Origin: Novosphingobium percolationis
GTDB taxonomy: Bacteria > Pseudomonadota > Alphaproteobacteria > Sphingomonadales > Sphingomonadaceae
DNA: 64,000 nucleotides
Reading direction: 5' to 3'
Assembly (NCBI RefSeq): GCF_020179425.1
Contig: NZ_JAILYM010000003.1
Location: 186,001-250,000, forward strand
The notes under the pieces were generated by a model. The model saw only the letters and a list, made by a program, of their open reading frames with translations. It searched no databases and was not told the DNA's origin. Below, piece after piece: positions 43,491 through 52,343 of the stretch (its first letter is position 1; each line of letters begins with the position of its first letter). Made by a program: the position numbers and the translations under genes.

Positions 43491-44630
43491 ATGCCTTTGT
43501 ACCTGAACGAAGACCAGGCGATGCTCGCCGACAGTGTCACCGGCTTCCTCGCCGATGAAGGGTCGATCAAGAAGCAGCTGCGCCACTATCGCGACATCAA
43601 CTGCAAGGATGGCTTCGGCCACGCGCTGTGGAAGCAGTTTGCCGAAATGGGCCTGACCGGCATGCTTGCCGCCGAAGCCGACGGCGGGCTGGGCCTTGGC
43701 CATGTCGAAGCGGGCGCGGTGCTCAAGCAGATCGGTCGCAACCTGACGCCGTCGCCGTTCCTGACCACATCGGTCATGGGCGTGACCGCGCTGGGCGAGG
43801 CCTCGGCCGACCTCAAGGGGCGCTACCTGCCGGGCGTGATCGCGGGCGACATGGTGCTGGCCGTCGCCATCGACGAAGGCGCCAAGCACCGCCCTGAACG
43901 CATCGCCGCCCGTGCCGAGCGCTCTGGCAACGGCTTCCGCCTGTCGGGTCGCAAGGACTTCGTGGTCCAAGGCGCTTCGGCCGATGCGATCATCGTCGCC
44001 GCGCGCACCTCGGGCAGCGATAGCGATGCCGATGGCATCACGTTGTTCGCCGTGCCCAAGGATGCGGCGGGCGTGGGCCACAACTCGGTGCGGCTGGTCG
44101 ACAGCGCGATGGCCAGCCACGTGACGTTCGACAACGTTGAACTCGATGGCAGCGCGGTGATCGGCGAAGTCGACGGTGGCCGTGCGCTGCTGAACAAGGT
44201 GTTGGCCGCAGGCCGTCTTGGCGCGGCGGCGGAACAGACCGGCGTCGCGTCGGGCGCGTTCGACATCACCACCACCTACCTCAAGACGCGCAAGCAGTTC
44301 GGCCAGCTGATCGGCGAATTCCAGGCGCTCCAGCACCGCGCGGCGCACCTCTATTCTGAACTGGAGATCGCCGATGCCACGGTGATGAAGGCGCAGCAGC
44401 TGCTCGACGCAGGCTCCGAAAAGGCCGAGCTGATGGTGGCCGTGGCCAAGGCCAAGGCAGGCAAGGCCTCCAGCCTCGCCGTGCGCGAAGGCGTGCAGAT
44501 GCACGGCGGCGTCGGCATGACCGACGAATTCGACATCGGCCTCTACATGAAGCGCGAGCGCGCGCTCGCCGAGTTCCTGGGCGACCAGTACTACCACGCG
44601 CAGAAGGTTGCCGAACTGAGCGGCTACTGA
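43491..44630 (+). CDS. acyl-CoA dehydrogenase, FAD-binding partner subunit
   Basis: 379 residues. Contains the FAD pyrophosphate motif TRKQFGQLIGEFQALQH near 268-284 and VQMHGGVGMTDEFDIGLYMKR, but ends without the (Y/I)EGT segment that carries the catalytic glutamate. Complements the preceding subunit, as in the alpha2beta2 acyl-CoA dehydrogenases of steroid side-chain degradation (FadE26-FadE27 type). AGAGGAA lies before the ATG, 24 bases after the first subunit. Followed by a terminator. Confidence 0.88.
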   Translation: MPLYLNEDQAMLADSVTGFLADEGSIKKQLRHYRDINCKDGFGHALWKQFAEMGLTGMLAAEADGGLGLGHVEAGAVLKQIGRNLTPSPFLTTSVMGVTALGEASADLKGRYLPGVIAGDMVLAVAIDEGAKHRPERIAARAERSGNGFRLSGRKDFVVQGASADAIIVAARTSGSDSDADGITLFAVPKDAAGVGHNSVRLVDSAMASHVTFDNVELDGSAVIGEVDGGRALLNKVLAAGRLGAAAEQTGVASGAFDITTTYLKTRKQFGQLIGEFQALQHRAAHLYSELEIADATVMKAQQLLDAGSEKAELMVAVAKAKAGKASSLAVREGVQMHGGVGMTDEFDIGLYMKRERALAEFLGDQYYHAQKVAELSGY

Positions 44631-44654
44631 GTGTGACGGACCAATGAACACGAA

Positions 44655-44690
44655 GGGCGGATCGGCAGGTGTGCGGGTCCGCCCTTTTTT
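44655..44690 (+). terminator. intrinsic terminator after the acyl-CoA dehydrogenase pair
   Basis: Stem GGGCGGA (44655-44661) / TCCGCCC (44678-44684), 16-base loop, then TTTTTT (44685-44690). Ends the acyl-CoA dehydrogenase unit before the next SDR gene. Confidence 0.8.
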
Positions 44691-44729
44691 CTCCCGCCGA
44701 TGATGCGGCGGGCAGGGGAGAGACAGGCC

Positions 44730-45533
44730 ATGGATTTCACCAAACTGTTCAGCCTCGAAGGCCGCGTCGCGGTTGTTACAGGCGGCTCGCGCGGGATTGG
44801 CGAGATGATCGCCGAAGGCTTCATCGCCGCCGGGTGCGCGCGCGTCTACGTCACCGCGCGCAAGGTATCGGTGGTCGAGGAAACCGCCGAGCGGCTGGGG
44901 CCGAAGTGCATCGCGCTGCCGGGGGACATTTCGACCATGGCCGGCATGGAAGCTCTCGCGGCAGACCTCGCCGCGCGTGAAGCGAAGATCGACATTCTCG
45001 TCAACAACGCCGGTGCGGCGTGGGGCGCGGAATTCGACGAGTTTCCCGAAGCGGGCTGGGACAAGGTCATGGACCTCAACGTCAAGACTCCGTTCTTCCT
45101 GACGCAGAAGTTGCACGGGCTGCTCAAGGCCGCCGCCACCGACCATCCGGCCAAAGTCATCAACATCGCCTCGATCGATGGCCTTCGCCCCAATCCGTGG
45201 GAAACCTATTCCTATCAGGCGTCGAAGTCCGCGCTGATCCACCTGACGCGGCGCATGGCCGCACGGCTGATCAAGGACAACATCGTCGCAAGCTGCATCT
45301 GCCCCGGCGCGTTCCCGTCGGAAATGAACAAGGCCGCGGCGCGCAATCCCGAAGCTTCGGCCAAGGGCATTCCGTCGCGCCGGGTTGGTACGATCGAGGA
45401 CATGGCGGGCGGCGCGATCTATCTCGCCAGCCGGGCGGGCGACTACGTGGTCGGCACGCCGCTGCCGATCGATGGCGGCATCGTCAACGGCTGGGTGCCG
45501 GACAACGCCGTCGATCCTTCGGGCGGGCACTGA
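44730..45533 (+). CDS. short-chain dehydrogenase/reductase (RhlG/gluconate 5-dehydrogenase-like)
   Basis: 267 residues: VAVVTGGSRGIGEMIAEGF near 15-33, NNAGAAWGAEFDEFPEAGWDKVMDLNV near 92-118, catalytic INIASIDG and Y-x3-K in YSYQASKSALIHLTRRMA, ending in PLPIDGGIVNGWVPDN. The EF-D-EFPEAGWDKV stretch is typical of RhlG-like 3-ketoacyl reductases in catabolic clusters. GGGGAG precedes the ATG at 44730. Cotranscribed with the SMP-30 gene 5 bases later. Confidence 0.87.
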   Translation: MDFTKLFSLEGRVAVVTGGSRGIGEMIAEGFIAAGCARVYVTARKVSVVEETAERLGPKCIALPGDISTMAGMEALAADLAAREAKIDILVNNAGAAWGAEFDEFPEAGWDKVMDLNVKTPFFLTQKLHGLLKAAATDHPAKVINIASIDGLRPNPWETYSYQASKSALIHLTRRMAARLIKDNIVASCICPGAFPSEMNKAAARNPEASAKGIPSRRVGTIEDMAGGAIYLASRAGDYVVGTPLPIDGGIVNGWVPDNAVDPSGGH

Positions 45534-45538
45534 GGCCC

Positions 45539-46420
45539 GTGGCCCGCGACGTTCGCATCCTCGCCACCGGCATCCACTTCGCCGAAGGACCGCGCTGGCA
45601 TCAGGATCGGCTGTGGTTCAGCGATTTCTACAAGCATTCGATCTGTTCGGTCGGCCTTGACGGCGACATGCGGATCGAGTTGACGATCGAGGACCAGCCA
45701 TCCGGCCTCGGCTGGATGCCCGATGGCTCGCTCCTGTTCGTGTCGATGAAGCAGCAGCAGGTATGGCGGCGCTGGCCCGATGGGCGGCTCACGCTCCATG
45801 CCGATCTGGCGGGGATTTCGGTGTTCCGCAGCAACGACATGGTCGTGGCTGCGGATGGCCGGGCTTGGGTCGGCAATTTCGGCTTCGACCTGGACGGCAT
45901 GGCGCGGGAAAAGGGCATCGAGGCGATCTTTGCCGACACGCCGCTGGCCAAACTCGCAGGAATTGCGCCCGATGGCACCGTTTCGGTCGCAGCCGAGGGC
46001 TTCGCCTTTCCCAACGGCATGGTCATCACGCCCGATGGGGGGACGCTGATCGTCGCCGAAACCTTCGGGATGCGGCTGACCGCCTTCGACATCGGGGTGG
46101 ACGGCGGGCTGTCCAACCGCCGCCTGTGGGCGAGCACAGCGCCGCGCCTGCCCGATGGCATTGCGCTCGATGCCGAGGGCGCGATCTGGATCGCCAATCC
46201 CGGCGCCGCCGAATGCGCGCGCATTGCGCAAGGCGGCGACGTGCTGGAGACGATCCCGGTCGGCGATACCAACTGCTACGCCTGCATGTTGGGTGGGCCG
46301 GAAGGACGGCACCTGTTCATGCTGTGCGGCCCGCACAGCGATTCGGAGAAGGCCGCAGCAGCCCCGCTGGCCGCCATCCGCGTGGTCGAGGTGGATGCGG
46401 GAAGGGCTGGGTTGCCCTGA
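45539..46420 (+). CDS. SMP-30/gluconolactonase family hydrolase
   Basis: 293-residue six-bladed beta-propeller: GIHFAEGPRWHQDRLWFSDF at the start carries the metal-binding Glu, SNDMVVAADGRAWVGNFGFD the Asn/Asp, and LPDGIALDAEGAIWIANPG the third ligand region. These enzymes open lactones. GTG start at 45539, five bases after the preceding stop. A lactonase would fit a ring-cleavage or sugar-acid step, but the substrate is unknown. A REP-like element lies just downstream. Confidence 0.85.
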   Translation: MARDVRILATGIHFAEGPRWHQDRLWFSDFYKHSICSVGLDGDMRIELTIEDQPSGLGWMPDGSLLFVSMKQQQVWRRWPDGRLTLHADLAGISVFRSNDMVVAADGRAWVGNFGFDLDGMAREKGIEAIFADTPLAKLAGIAPDGTVSVAAEGFAFPNGMVITPDGGTLIVAETFGMRLTAFDIGVDGGLSNRRLWASTAPRLPDGIALDAEGAIWIANPGAAECARIAQGGDVLETIPVGDTNCYACMLGGPEGRHLFMLCGPHSDSEKAAAAPLAAIRVVEVDAGRAGLP

Positions 46421-46430
46421 CAGGCAACCG

Positions 46431-46503
46431 TCAGCCCCGCGAAGGCGGGGACCCGGCGAGGTTTGCGCTATGCCGCGCTGGGTTCCCGCCTTCGCGGGAA
46501 TGA
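46431..46503. repeat. paired REP-like inverted repeats (BIME-like)
   Basis: Two imperfect inverted copies of one palindrome: CCCCGC-GAAG-GCGGGG (46435-46450) and TTCCCGC-CTTC-GCGGGAA (46483-46500). The arms continue as GACCCGGCG and its near complement, so the whole can fold into one long hairpin. It fills the gap between the convergent SMP-30 and gmk genes and may also act as a terminator. Confidence 0.75.
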
Positions 46504-46520
46504 CGATCGGCGGGCTGTGG

Positions 46521-47186
46521 TTAGGCCTGCGTCAGCTCGCGCACGAAGTCGATCAGCCCGGTCTGGCGTGTGCGGCGCATCCGTTCGGCCTCGAGAATTT
46601 GCTGTACTTTGGCAAAGCACGTCTCGACGTCATCGTTCACGACGACATAGTCGTAGCCGTCCCAGTGGCTGATTTCGGCCTGCGCGCGTTCCATGCGGGC
46701 GGCGATCACCTCCGCGCTGTCGGTGCCGCGCCCGATCAGGCGACGGTTCAGCTCATCAAGGCTCGGTGGCAGGATGAACACGCGCACCACGTCGGCCTGC
46801 GCCTTCTGGTACAACTGCTGCGTGCCCTGCCAGTCGATATCGAACAGCACGTCATGCCCGGCCTTCAACTCAGCCCGGATCTGCGCCTTGGGCGTGCCGT
46901 AGCTCTTGCCGAAGACGTGTGCCCATTCATAGAACTCGCCCGCTTCGACCATGCGGTCGAACTCGTCCTGGCTGACGAAGTGGTAGTCCTTGCCATCGAC
47001 CTCGCCCGGCCGCATCGGGCGTGTCGTCACCGAAACCGACATGGCGATATCGGGAACTTCCGCCAGCAGCCGCCGCGCGATGGTCGTCTTGCCTGCGCCC
47101 GAGGGCGAGGAGAGGATGAACATCAACCCGCGCCGATGCAGCGAGTCTGCCGGGGTGGGGGCGGGCGAGGAAGCGTCGTGGGCCAT
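46521..47186 (-). CDS. gmk: guanylate kinase
   Basis: Phosphorylates GMP to GDP. 221 residues: P-loop ILSSPSGAGKTTIARRLL near 24-41, SVTTRPMRPGEVDGKDYHFV (GMP-binding), GTPKAQI, VLFDIDWQGTQQL and IFILPPS-like VFILPPSLDEL. Start taken at ATG 47186; an upstream ATG at 47234 adds 16 residues without conservation. The N-terminal 18 residues before the core are Ser/Pro-rich. Confidence 0.93.
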   Translation of the reverse strand: MAHDASSPAPTPADSLHRRGLMFILSSPSGAGKTTIARRLLAEVPDIAMSVSVTTRPMRPGEVDGKDYHFVSQDEFDRMVEAGEFYEWAHVFGKSYGTPKAQIRAELKAGHDVLFDIDWQGTQQLYQKAQADVVRVFILPPSLDELNRRLIGRGTDSAEVIAARMERAQAEISHWDGYDYVVVNDDVETCFAKVQQILEAERMRRTRQTGLIDFVRELTQA

Positions 47187-47252
47187 GCGCGCTAGTGGCG
47201 CATCCGACCGTGCTGGGTCAAGCCGGGGCGTCACCGCATGGGCGGGGAAGGA

Positions 47253-47675
47253 TCAGTCCTTCCTGCCCTTGTCCGCCTGTGCTTTCACTTGCGCCTCACC
47301 CTTCGCCTTCTGCGAAGCGGCGTGGCGCCGATCGTAAAGCGTCTTGGCGAGAAGACCGCCGCCCACCACGATCGCGCCCGGCACCGACCGCGTGGCGACA
47401 CGGGCGAGCGCGGTGCCGACCAGCGTCTGCGTCATGCTGCGCCCCTTGACGAGGTGGCCGGCCTTCTTCTGACCGAACTTCTGGCCCAGAATTCCCGTTT
47501 CCACGCCGCGTCGCAGCAGCGCGCCGCCCGCGCGCAGCGCGATGTCGGCCAGCAGAACCGTGGTCATCGGGTTGGGGCTGGGGGGCGGCAAGCTGTCTGC
47601 GGCATCCTTGGCTGCCTCGATCGGCTTGCGTCCGATCTTGTCCAGTCGGGCCCTGGCACCTTTCAACAAACCCAT
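47253..47675 (-). CDS. hypothetical protein, conserved-looking small basic protein
   Basis: 140 residues, no recognised family. Begins MGLLKGARARLDKIGRKP, has a Pro-rich patch (LPPPSPNP), a weakly hydrophobic segment TTVLLADIALRAGGALLRRG and a stronger one SVPGAIVVGGGLLAKTLYDRR, then a Lys/Ala-rich tail. Possibly membrane-associated through the second segment. Located between sspB and gmk on the same strand. Start at ATG 47675 preferred over 47702 because the extra residues have no pattern. Confidence 0.6.
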   Translation of the reverse strand: MGLLKGARARLDKIGRKPIEAAKDAADSLPPPSPNPMTTVLLADIALRAGGALLRRGVETGILGQKFGQKKAGHLVKGRSMTQTLVGTALARVATRSVPGAIVVGGGLLAKTLYDRRHAASQKAKGEAQVKAQADKGRKD

Positions 47676-47724
47676 GTGCTGTCCCTGTCGCCCTGTGTCC
47701 ATCTCCGGCCCGGCGAAGGGCCGC

Positions 47725-48237
47725 CTACTTCCGCTTGCCGAAGTCCACCGTCACCACGTTGGAGCCATCGTCGGAGCGCTCAACGACCGGCTTGTCGCTC
47801 TGTTCCCCGTCGTCGTCGCCGTCACCGTCGTTGCCGGCATCGTCGAACTCCTCGTGTTCGAGATCGGCGGCCGCCTGGAACTGCAGGCCGAAATCGACTG
47901 CGGGATCGACGAAGGCGGTGATCGCGCTGAACGGGATCACCAGCGTCGACGGCACTTGGTTGAAGGTCAGCCCGACGCTGAACTGGTCTTCCTCGACTTT
48001 CAGGTCCCAGAACTTGTTCTGCAGGACGATGGTCATCTCGTCGGGGAAGCGTTCCTTCAGCCGCGTCGGGATCGACACGCCGGGGGCGCCGGTCTTGAAG
48101 GTGATGTAGAAGTGGTGGTTGCCGGGCAATTGGCCGCCCGTGGTCTCCACCTGTCCCAGCACGCGGCCGACGACGGCGCGCAGGGCCTCCTGCACGATTT
48201 CGTCGTAGGGGATCAGGCTGTCGGGGCTATCGTTCAT
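47725..48237 (-). CDS. sspB: ClpXP adaptor protein SspB (alpha type)
   Basis: Delivers ssrA-tagged and other substrates to the ClpXP protease. 170 residues: the substrate-binding domain (IPYDEIVQEALRAVVGRVL, HHFYITFKTGAPGVSIP, MTIVLQNKFWDLKVEEDQFSV, VPSTLVIPFSAITAFVDPAV), an acidic flexible linker of about 30 Asp/Glu/Gly residues, and the C-terminal ClpX-binding tail VVTVDFGKRK. Start at ATG 48237. Divergent from the his operon. Confidence 0.92.
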   Translation of the reverse strand: MNDSPDSLIPYDEIVQEALRAVVGRVLGQVETTGGQLPGNHHFYITFKTGAPGVSIPTRLKERFPDEMTIVLQNKFWDLKVEEDQFSVGLTFNQVPSTLVIPFSAITAFVDPAVDFGLQFQAAADLEHEEFDDAGNDGDGDDDGEQSDKPVVERSDDGSNVVTVDFGKRK

Positions 48238-48320
48238 GGCGCTACCCTTCGCCTCACAGCGCTTTGCGGTCAAGGGGCCACGCAGCGGGGACCGCCCGAA
48301 GGGGCCTGCAATGCGGGCAA

Positions 48321-48348
48321 TTGATTCTCGCCCGGCGAAGCCTATAGG
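48321..48348 (+). promoter_or_regulatory. his operon promoter, likely leaderless
   Basis: -35 TTGATT (48321-48326), 16-base spacer, -10 TATAGG (48343-48348). The hisB ATG at 48357 begins eight bases after the -10 and has no ribosome binding site, so the transcript probably starts at or near the start codon. No attenuator leader peptide with histidine codons is visible. Confidence 0.6.
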
Positions 48349-48356
48349 CGCTTGCC

Positions 48357-48950
48357 ATGCGCACCGGATCGATCAAGCGGAGGACCGAGGAAACCGACAT
48401 CGACGTGTCGGTCAACCTCGACGGCACGGGCACCTATCAGGTGGAGACGGGGATCGGCTTCCTCGATCATATGATCGAGCAGTTCAGCCGCCATTCGCTG
48501 ATCGACATTACCTGCAAGGTGAAGGGCGATCTCCACGTCGACCAGCACCACACCACCGAGGACAGCGCCATCGCGCTGGGCCAGGCGATTTCGCAGGCGC
48601 TGGGCGACAAGAAGGGTATCACCCGCTACGGCCACACGTATTCGCCGATGGACGAGGCACTGAGCCGTGTCGCGCTCGACATTTCGGGCCGCCCGGTGCT
48701 GGTGTGGCAGGCTGCGTTCACCCAGCCGCGCCTTGGCGAGATGGATACCGAGCTGTTCGAGCACTGGTTCCAGTCGATCTCGCAGGCCGCCGGGATCACG
48801 CTCCACATCGAAAGCCTCTACGGCTCGAACAACCACCACATCATCGAAGGCATCTACAAGGGCTTCGCCCGCGCGATGCGGCAGGCTGTCGCGATCGACC
48901 CGCGCAAGGCCGACGCGGTGCCTTCGACCAAGGGCATCCTCGGTGGCTGA
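48357..48950 (+). CDS. hisB: imidazoleglycerol-phosphate dehydratase
   Basis: Sixth step of histidine biosynthesis. 197 residues, single function (no phosphatase domain): [34 protein letters not shown] and [18 protein letters not shown] carry the conserved His/Glu ligands of the two manganese ions. First gene of the operon; the stop overlaps hisH by eight bases. Confidence 0.96.
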   Translation: MRTGSIKRRTEETDIDVSVNLDGTGTYQVETGIGFLDHMIEQFSRHSLIDITCKVKGDLHVDQHHTTEDSAIALGQAISQALGDKKGITRYGHTYSPMDEALSRVALDISGRPVLVWQAAFTQPRLGEMDTELFEHWFQSISQAAGITLHIESLYGSNNHHIIEGIYKGFARAMRQAVAIDPRKADAVPSTKGILGG

Positions 48951-49563
48951 GGTCATCGCGCTGATCGACTACGGCGCGGGCAACCTGCGTTCGGTGCACA
49001 ATGCGCTGAATGCCGCCGGGGCGCAGGGCGTTCAGGTGACGGCAGATCCCGATGTGGTCCGCGCGGCAGATCGCATCGTCCTTCCGGGAGTCGGTGCATT
49101 CGGCGCTTGCACGGGTGCCTTGCGTGCCATCGACGGCATGGTGGAGGCGATGGCCGAGCGCGTCCACGTCGGCGGCGCGCCGTTCCTCGGCATTTGCGTG
49201 GGCATGCAACTGCTGGCCGATCGCGGCATCGAGTTCGGCACGACCGAAGGGCTTGGCTGGATCGGCGGCGAAGTGCGGCCGATCGAGCGCACCGACCCTG
49301 CGATCAAGGTACCGCACATGGGCTGGAACGATGTCGAACCGGGGCTCCACCCCAGCCTGATCGAACCGGGCGAGGCCTATTTCCTCCACTCGTTCCACTT
49401 TGCCGCCACCGAAGGCCGCGATATCGCCGCGATGACCGACCATGGCGGCGGGCTGGTCGCGGCGGTGGCGCGCGACACGATCCTGGGCGTGCAGTTCCAC
49501 CCGGAAAAGAGCCAGGACTACGGCCTCGCGCTGCTGGCGCGATTCCTCGACTGGAAGCCGTGA
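48943..49563 (+). CDS. hisH: imidazole glycerol phosphate synthase, glutaminase subunit HisH
   Basis: Class I glutamine amidotransferase that feeds ammonia to HisF. 206 residues: [17 protein letters not shown] at the start, nucleophile Cys in [10 protein letters not shown], and the His-Glu pair in [16 protein letters not shown] start overlapping the end of hisB. Partner HisF is three genes downstream, after the intruding glycoside phosphorylase-like gene and hisA. Confidence 0.95.
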   Translation: MAEVIALIDYGAGNLRSVHNALNAAGAQGVQVTADPDVVRAADRIVLPGVGAFGACTGALRAIDGMVEAMAERVHVGGAPFLGICVGMQLLADRGIEFGTTEGLGWIGGEVRPIERTDPAIKVPHMGWNDVEPGLHPSLIEPGEAYFLHSFHFAATEGRDIAAMTDHGGGLVAAVARDTILGVQFHPEKSQDYGLALLARFLDWKP

Positions 49564-49627
49564 CCCACCGCACCGGCGGGAACGGATAACGGCCCGGCGC
49601 CTTCCTTGGCAGTACGCAAGGAGGGCC

Positions 49628-50785
49628 ATGCCGTTGTCATCGTTTCCCCACGACCAGCTCGTGATCACGCCACACGTGATCGACCTGTCGCGCTCGCCGC
49701 TGGCCGGGCATTTCGATGCCGAGACTTATGTGCTGGGCGCGTTCAATCCCGGCATGACCGTGCTGCCCAATGGCAACCTGCTGCTGATGGTGCGCGTGGC
49801 CGAAGCGCTGCGCGAGCCAGTGCGCGACGGCAAGGTCCACGCCATCCGCTGGGAGGATGGATGCTACGTCCTCGATGGCTGGCCGCTGGAGCTGGCCGAT
49901 ACCGCGGACCCGCGCAAGTTCATGCTGGGATCAGGGATTTCAGGGGGCGGCGGGTGGAAGGTGATGGCGCTGACCTCGCTGTCGTGGCTGCTGCCGGTGG
50001 AAATGACGCCTGACGGGCTGGAGATCGTCGCCGTCCACTATGACAAGGCCATCGCCCCGCAAGGCTCGTACCAGTGCTATGGCATCGAGGATGCGCGGGT
50101 TTCGCGGATCGGGGGGCGGTACTGGATGACCACCTGCTCGGTCAGCCCCGAGCGGCATTCGACCACGCTCTATACCTCCGACAATGCGCTTGACTGGACG
50201 TTCGAAGGGATCGTGCTCGATCATCAGAACAAGGACATGCTGCTGTTCGAAGGTGTCCTGAACGGCACCTACTGGGCACAGACACGCCCCTTGGGGGACT
50301 TGTACTTCGCCTACCCGCCCGGCAGCGCGTGGCGGCCGGGGCCTTCGATCAACCTCGCCACCTCGCCCGACGGCCTGCACTGGAAGCCGCACCTTGCCCC
50401 CCACATCCGCCCGCCCGCGGGCAGCGTGGCGACAGCGCGCATGGGCGGCGGCGCGCCACCGATCCTGACCGAGGTGGCGGGCCGGCGCGGCTGGCTCTCG
50501 TTGTGGCACGGGGTGGAGCCCAAGGAGATCGTCGGCATCTACCGCACTTACTGGACCCTGCTCGACGAGGCGGACCCGACGCGGATCATCGCGACTGGCG
50601 AGTCACCGCTGCTGGAGCCGGACGCGGACCTGACCCGGCCGCTGGAGGATCTGCTCTATTTGCGCGACGTGGTGTTCACCACCGGCGTGGTGGATGCCGG
50701 CGACCGCTTCATCGTGGCTTCGGGCGAGGCGGATCTGGCTTGCCGGATCACGCATGTGCCCAAGGAGGCCTTCCGTTCGGCCTGA
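49628..50785 (+). CDS. GH130-like beta-mannoside phosphorylase family protein
   Basis: 385-residue five-bladed propeller of the GH130 type. Seen: GAFNPGMTVLPNGNLLLMVRVAE, QCYGIEDARVSRIGGRYWMT with the expected catalytic Asp in EDAR (usual form EDPR), and MGGGAPPILTEVAGRRGWLS followed by LWHGV. GH130 enzymes phosphorolyse or hydrolyse beta-mannosides. Strong Shine-Dalgarno AAGGAGG but only three bases from its end to the ATG. It is inserted between hisH and hisA with short gaps (64 and 21 bases), so it should be cotranscribed; no link to histidine synthesis is known to me. Confidence 0.8.
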   Translation: MPLSSFPHDQLVITPHVIDLSRSPLAGHFDAETYVLGAFNPGMTVLPNGNLLLMVRVAEALREPVRDGKVHAIRWEDGCYVLDGWPLELADTADPRKFMLGSGISGGGGWKVMALTSLSWLLPVEMTPDGLEIVAVHYDKAIAPQGSYQCYGIEDARVSRIGGRYWMTTCSVSPERHSTTLYTSDNALDWTFEGIVLDHQNKDMLLFEGVLNGTYWAQTRPLGDLYFAYPPGSAWRPGPSINLATSPDGLHWKPHLAPHIRPPAGSVATARMGGGAPPILTEVAGRRGWLSLWHGVEPKEIVGIYRTYWTLLDEADPTRIIATGESPLLEPDADLTRPLEDLLYLRDVVFTTGVVDAGDRFIVASGEADLACRITHVPKEAFRSA

Positions 50786-50806
50786 AGCGCTGCTAGGCGC
50801 GCGACC

Positions 50807-51535
50807 ATGATCGTATTTCCAGCCATCGACCTCAAGGGCGGCCAGGTCGTCCGCCTTGCCGAAGGGGACATGGATCGCGCCACCGTCTATGGCGACGATC
50901 CCGCGCACCAGGCCGCGCTGTTTGCGCAAGCGGGCAGCCAGTACCTGCACGTCGTCGATCTCGACGGTTCGTTCGCGGGCCGCGCCGAGAACCGCGAGGC
51001 GGTCGAGGGTATCCTCAAGAGCTTCACCGGCCACGTCCAGCTCGGCGGCGGCATCCGCACGCGCGCGGCGGTCGAGGGCTGGTTCGACCTCGGCGTTTCG
51101 CGCGTGGTGATGGGCACCGCTGCGCTGAAGGATCCCCAGTTCGTCAAGGACATGGCGAAGGAGTTTCCCGGCGGCATCGTCGTGGCGGTGGACGCGCGCG
51201 ACGGCATGGTCGCGACCGAAGGTTGGGCGGACGTGTCCGACGTCGCCGTGGTCGATCTCGCCCGCCGGTTCGAGGACGCGGGGGTTGCCAGCCTGCTGTT
51301 CACGGACATCGGCCGCGATGGCCTGCTCAAGGGCGTGAACATCGAGGCGACCGTCGATCTCGCGCGCCGCGTCGACATTCCCGTGATCGCCAGCGGCGGG
51401 GTGAAGGGCATCGACGATATCCGTATGCTCAAGATCCACGAGGCCGATGGCATCGAAGGCGTCATCACCGGCCGCGCGCTGTTCGAAGGCAAGCTCGACC
51501 TTGCTTCGGCGATCGCGATGGCCGAGGCTGCCTGA
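50807..51535 (+). CDS. hisA: ProFAR isomerase HisA
   Basis: Phosphoribosylformimino-5-aminoimidazole carboxamide ribotide isomerase. 242-residue half-repeat TIM barrel: [15 protein letters not shown] with the catalytic Asp near residue 8, [25 protein letters not shown] near 165 and [13 protein letters not shown] near 195 carrying the two phosphate sites. Follows the GH130-like gene by 21 bases and precedes hisF by 14. Confidence 0.95.
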   Translation: MIVFPAIDLKGGQVVRLAEGDMDRATVYGDDPAHQAALFAQAGSQYLHVVDLDGSFAGRAENREAVEGILKSFTGHVQLGGGIRTRAAVEGWFDLGVSRVVMGTAALKDPQFVKDMAKEFPGGIVVAVDARDGMVATEGWADVSDVAVVDLARRFEDAGVASLLFTDIGRDGLLKGVNIEATVDLARRVDIPVIASGGVKGIDDIRMLKIHEADGIEGVITGRALFEGKLDLASAIAMAEAA

Positions 51536-51549
51536 GGAAGGACTCGACC

Positions 51550-52311
51550 ATGACCGTTCGCGTCCGTGTCATCCCCTGCCTCGACGTTCGCGATGGCCGC
51601 GTGGTCAAGGGCGTGAACTTCGTCGATCTGCGCGATGCGGGCGATCCGGTCGAGCAGGCGCGGGCCTATGACAAGGCCGGCGCGGACGAGCTGTGTTTCC
51701 TCGACATTTCCGCCAGTCACGAAGGGCGTGGCACGCTGCTCGATGTGGTCGCGCGCACCGCAGAGGTCTGCTTCATGCCGCTGACCGTGGGTGGGGGCGT
51801 GCGCACGCCGGAGGATGCGCGCGCGCTGCTGCTGGCGGGCGCGGACAAGGTGGCGGTCAATTCCGCCGCGGTCGCCCGGCCCGAACTGGTGCGCGACATT
51901 GCCGAGAAGTTCGGCGCGCAATGCGTGGTCGGATCGGTTGATGCCCGACGGGTTGCGCCGGGGAAGTGGGAGATCTTCACCCACGGCGGGCGCAAGCCGA
52001 CCGGCATCGACGCGCTGGCCCATGCGGAGAACCTCGCCAAGCTGGGCGCGGGCGAGTTGCTGGTCACGTCGATGGACGGCGATGGCACCAAGGCGGGCTA
52101 CGACCTTGAGCTGACGCGCCTCATCGCCGATGCCGTGCCGGTGCCGGTGATCGCCAGCGGCGGGGTGGGCAATCTCGAGCACCTCGTCGAAGGGGTGACC
52201 AAGGGCCATGCCAGCGCGGTTCTGGCGGCTTCGATCTTCCACTTCGGCCAGCATTCCATCGCAGAAGCGCACGCCGCCCTGCGCGCGGCAGGTCTACCAG
52301 CACGCTCTTGA
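51550..52311 (+). CDS. hisF: imidazole glycerol phosphate synthase, cyclase subunit HisF
   Basis: 253-residue TIM barrel paralogous to His[21 protein letters not shown] with catalytic Asp11, [30 protein letters not shown] with Asp near 130-132, and [16 protein letters not shown]. Works with HisH in the glutamine-driven cyclisation. Overlaps or abuts the start of hisE. Confidence 0.96.
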   Translation: MTVRVRVIPCLDVRDGRVVKGVNFVDLRDAGDPVEQARAYDKAGADELCFLDISASHEGRGTLLDVVARTAEVCFMPLTVGGGVRTPEDARALLLAGADKVAVNSAAVARPELVRDIAEKFGAQCVVGSVDARRVAPGKWEIFTHGGRKPTGIDALAHAENLAKLGAGELLVTSMDGDGTKAGYDLELTRLIADAVPVPVIASGGVGNLEHLVEGVTKGHASAVLAASIFHFGQHSIAEAHAALRAAGLPARS

Positions 52312-52343
52312 CCAGTCGGGCCGCCGCCGCCATGCCCGCCTGC

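Noticed and set aside
42201..45530. Open frame of 1109 codons antisense to the acyl-CoA dehydrogenases and an SDR
   Set aside because: Low-complexity translation with no domain motifs, and three recognised genes on the other strand explain the open frame through GC-rich third positions.
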